From Phycisphaerales bacterium (GTDB lineage Bacteria > Planctomycetota > Phycisphaerae > Phycisphaerales > SM1A02), in contig JASMLY010000059.1 in NCBI GenBank assembly GCA_030748455.1, positions 15,151-79,150 of the forward strand: 64,000 nucleotides of DNA. The letters run 5' to 3'. The notes beneath the pieces are model-generated. The model did no database searches, was not told where the DNA came from, and saw only the letters and a program-made list of their open reading frames with translations. Positions 63,415 to 64,000 of this stretch are shown here, piece by piece. Each line of letters opens with the position of its first letter. The first letter of the stretch is position 1. Position numbers and translations under genes: made by a program.

Positions 63415-64000
63415 ATGACAACTTTACCCCTGACATTGGCCATGATCGCCTTGTCCACAACAACAAACGGTTCGACATCACCAGCAGATTTCAACAATGA
63501 TGGCGTCGTTGACACAACCGACCTCATCACACTCACAAGCGCCATTGGCACGCCATGTGATACGAATTGCCCAACAGATCTTAATACTGACGGCGTGACT
63601 GACCAACAAGACATCTTGGTTTTGATGCAAATGTGGGGCGCTGTTGAAGGTTGGGTTAGCCCTAACACACAACCACAAAGTGGAACAAACTCAGAACCAC
63701 AAAATGGAACAAACTCAGAACCACAAGTTGCAACTCACCCTAAAGATTTGAGTTGGCAGGGACAAGGTCCAGTTCTTTATGATGCGATCTACTACGATCA
63801 ATACACCGAACTATTCAGCCACGGTGGACCTTGGCGTTGGCAAACAGCGCAAGATTATAATCAGGGTGAATATGCAAAGGCTTGGGGCACTGCTAATAAT
63901 GTAGTAGCGCAACCAATGGTGTATGGTTCGGTTGATTGGGATCATGACAACCAACTAACCGACGAAGATAAAGCAAATTTTGTCATCTGGTTGGACGCAT
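63415..64000 (+). CDS. Secreted protein with N-terminal dockerin-like repeats, 3' end missing
   Basis: About 195 visible residues from ATG 63415, supported by CGGAG 7 bases upstream; ATGs at 63373 and 63385 are in frame. A short signal peptide is followed at once by two EF-hand/dockerin repeats, DFNNDGVVDTTDLITLTSAI and DLNTDGVTDQQDILVLMQMW, then a linker of two 8-residue repeats (PQSGTNSE, PQNGTNSE). A Trp/Tyr-rich domain follows, with a third possible Ca loop DWDHDNQLTDEDKANF. Dockerins are usually C-terminal; the N-terminal position is odd. The gene runs off the window, so its catalytic part is not visible. Confidence 0.8.
   Translation, partial: MTTLPLTLAMIALSTTTNGSTSPADFNNDGVVDTTDLITLTSAIGTPCDTNCPTDLNTDGVTDQQDILVLMQMWGAVEGWVSPNTQPQSGTNSEPQNGTNSEPQVATHPKDLSWQGQGPVLYDAIYYDQYTELFSHGGPWRWQTAQDYNQGEYAKAWGTANNVVAQPMVYGSVDWDHDNQLTDEDKANFVIWLDA
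63673..63720 (+). repeat. Two tandem 24-bp units in the linker of the secreted protein
   Basis: Two adjacent copies, 63673-63696 and 63697-63720, differing at one base, encode PQSGTNSE and PQNGTNSE. A third partial copy (CCACAA) follows. The region is a flexible linker and may vary in copy number. Confidence 0.9.

Overview
The window looks like a chromosomal segment of a Planctomycetota bacterium, most likely a marine Phycisphaerae-type lineage. The taxonomic call is an inference from gene content. Secreted proteins carry dockerin-like EF-hand repeats (for example DFNNDGVVDTTDL) and the ACC...C...GG.W.G cysteine motif. A predicted anti-sigma protein has a DUF1559-like outer domain. The ebo cluster and a futalosine-pathway menaquinone gene are present, and coding regions have moderately low GC. 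No CRISPR array, insertion sequence or prophage is visible. Most of the window is dense housekeeping sequence with frequent ATGA or TAATG stop/start overlaps.

Layout. 1-7467: end of a TPR protein, yebC, a small lipoprotein, a Xer recombinase, tRNA-Lys(UUU), and a SNF2-type ATPase coupled to a SWIM zinc-finger protein. 7703-14853: a small unknown protein with a strong internal hairpin, the rplS-trmD-rpsP operon (no rimM), a site-2 protease, an ECF sigma factor with probable membrane anti-sigma partner, rpmI-rplT, a phospholipid-methyltransferase-like gene, a GNAT gene, and prfB with a programmed frameshift site. 14898-22801: aspartate aminotransferase, serA, rpsO-pnp, a histidine kinase, a lipid-kinase-like protein and an ANTAR response regulator. 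22928-25917: both subunits of DNA topoisomerase VI, unusual for a bacterium. 26085-37145: ndk, a sigma-70 factor, a polyferredoxin-TPR fusion, a PTS EIIA, rsmB, metK, a bifunctional nuclease, truD, tadA, tatC, a DnaJ-like protein and queC. 37212-50136: gyrB, a Tat-exported PGRP amidase, a Lon-N protein, ilvE, a zinc-ribbon Yip1-like protein, a sulfotransferase, mqnC, a cyclodeaminase, a short pheT, two lipoproteins and a carbonic anhydrase.

50137-50600 holds tRNA-Arg(UCU), tRNA-Met(CAU) and an unusual nested set of hairpins flanked by two identical 66-bp repeats. 50635-55444 has a pilin-like gene without a normal start codon, a zinc metallopeptidase, an inositol-phosphatase-like enzyme and a secreted beta-helix/dockerin protein.

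55462-63004 is the most coherent system: a tightly packed minus-strand operon with a small lipoprotein, PqiA- and MCE/PqiB-type envelope transport proteins, then the ebo set (EboD-like dehydroquinate-synthase homologue, a 98-residue unknown, EboB-like TatD hydrolase, EboE-like TIM barrel, EboC-like UbiA prenyltransferase, EboF-like phosphatase). The ebo cluster is known to affect export of metabolite precursors, so its linkage to MCE transport genes suggests a combined make-and-move system for a lipid or prenylated compound. The window ends inside a secreted protein with N-terminal dockerin-like repeats.
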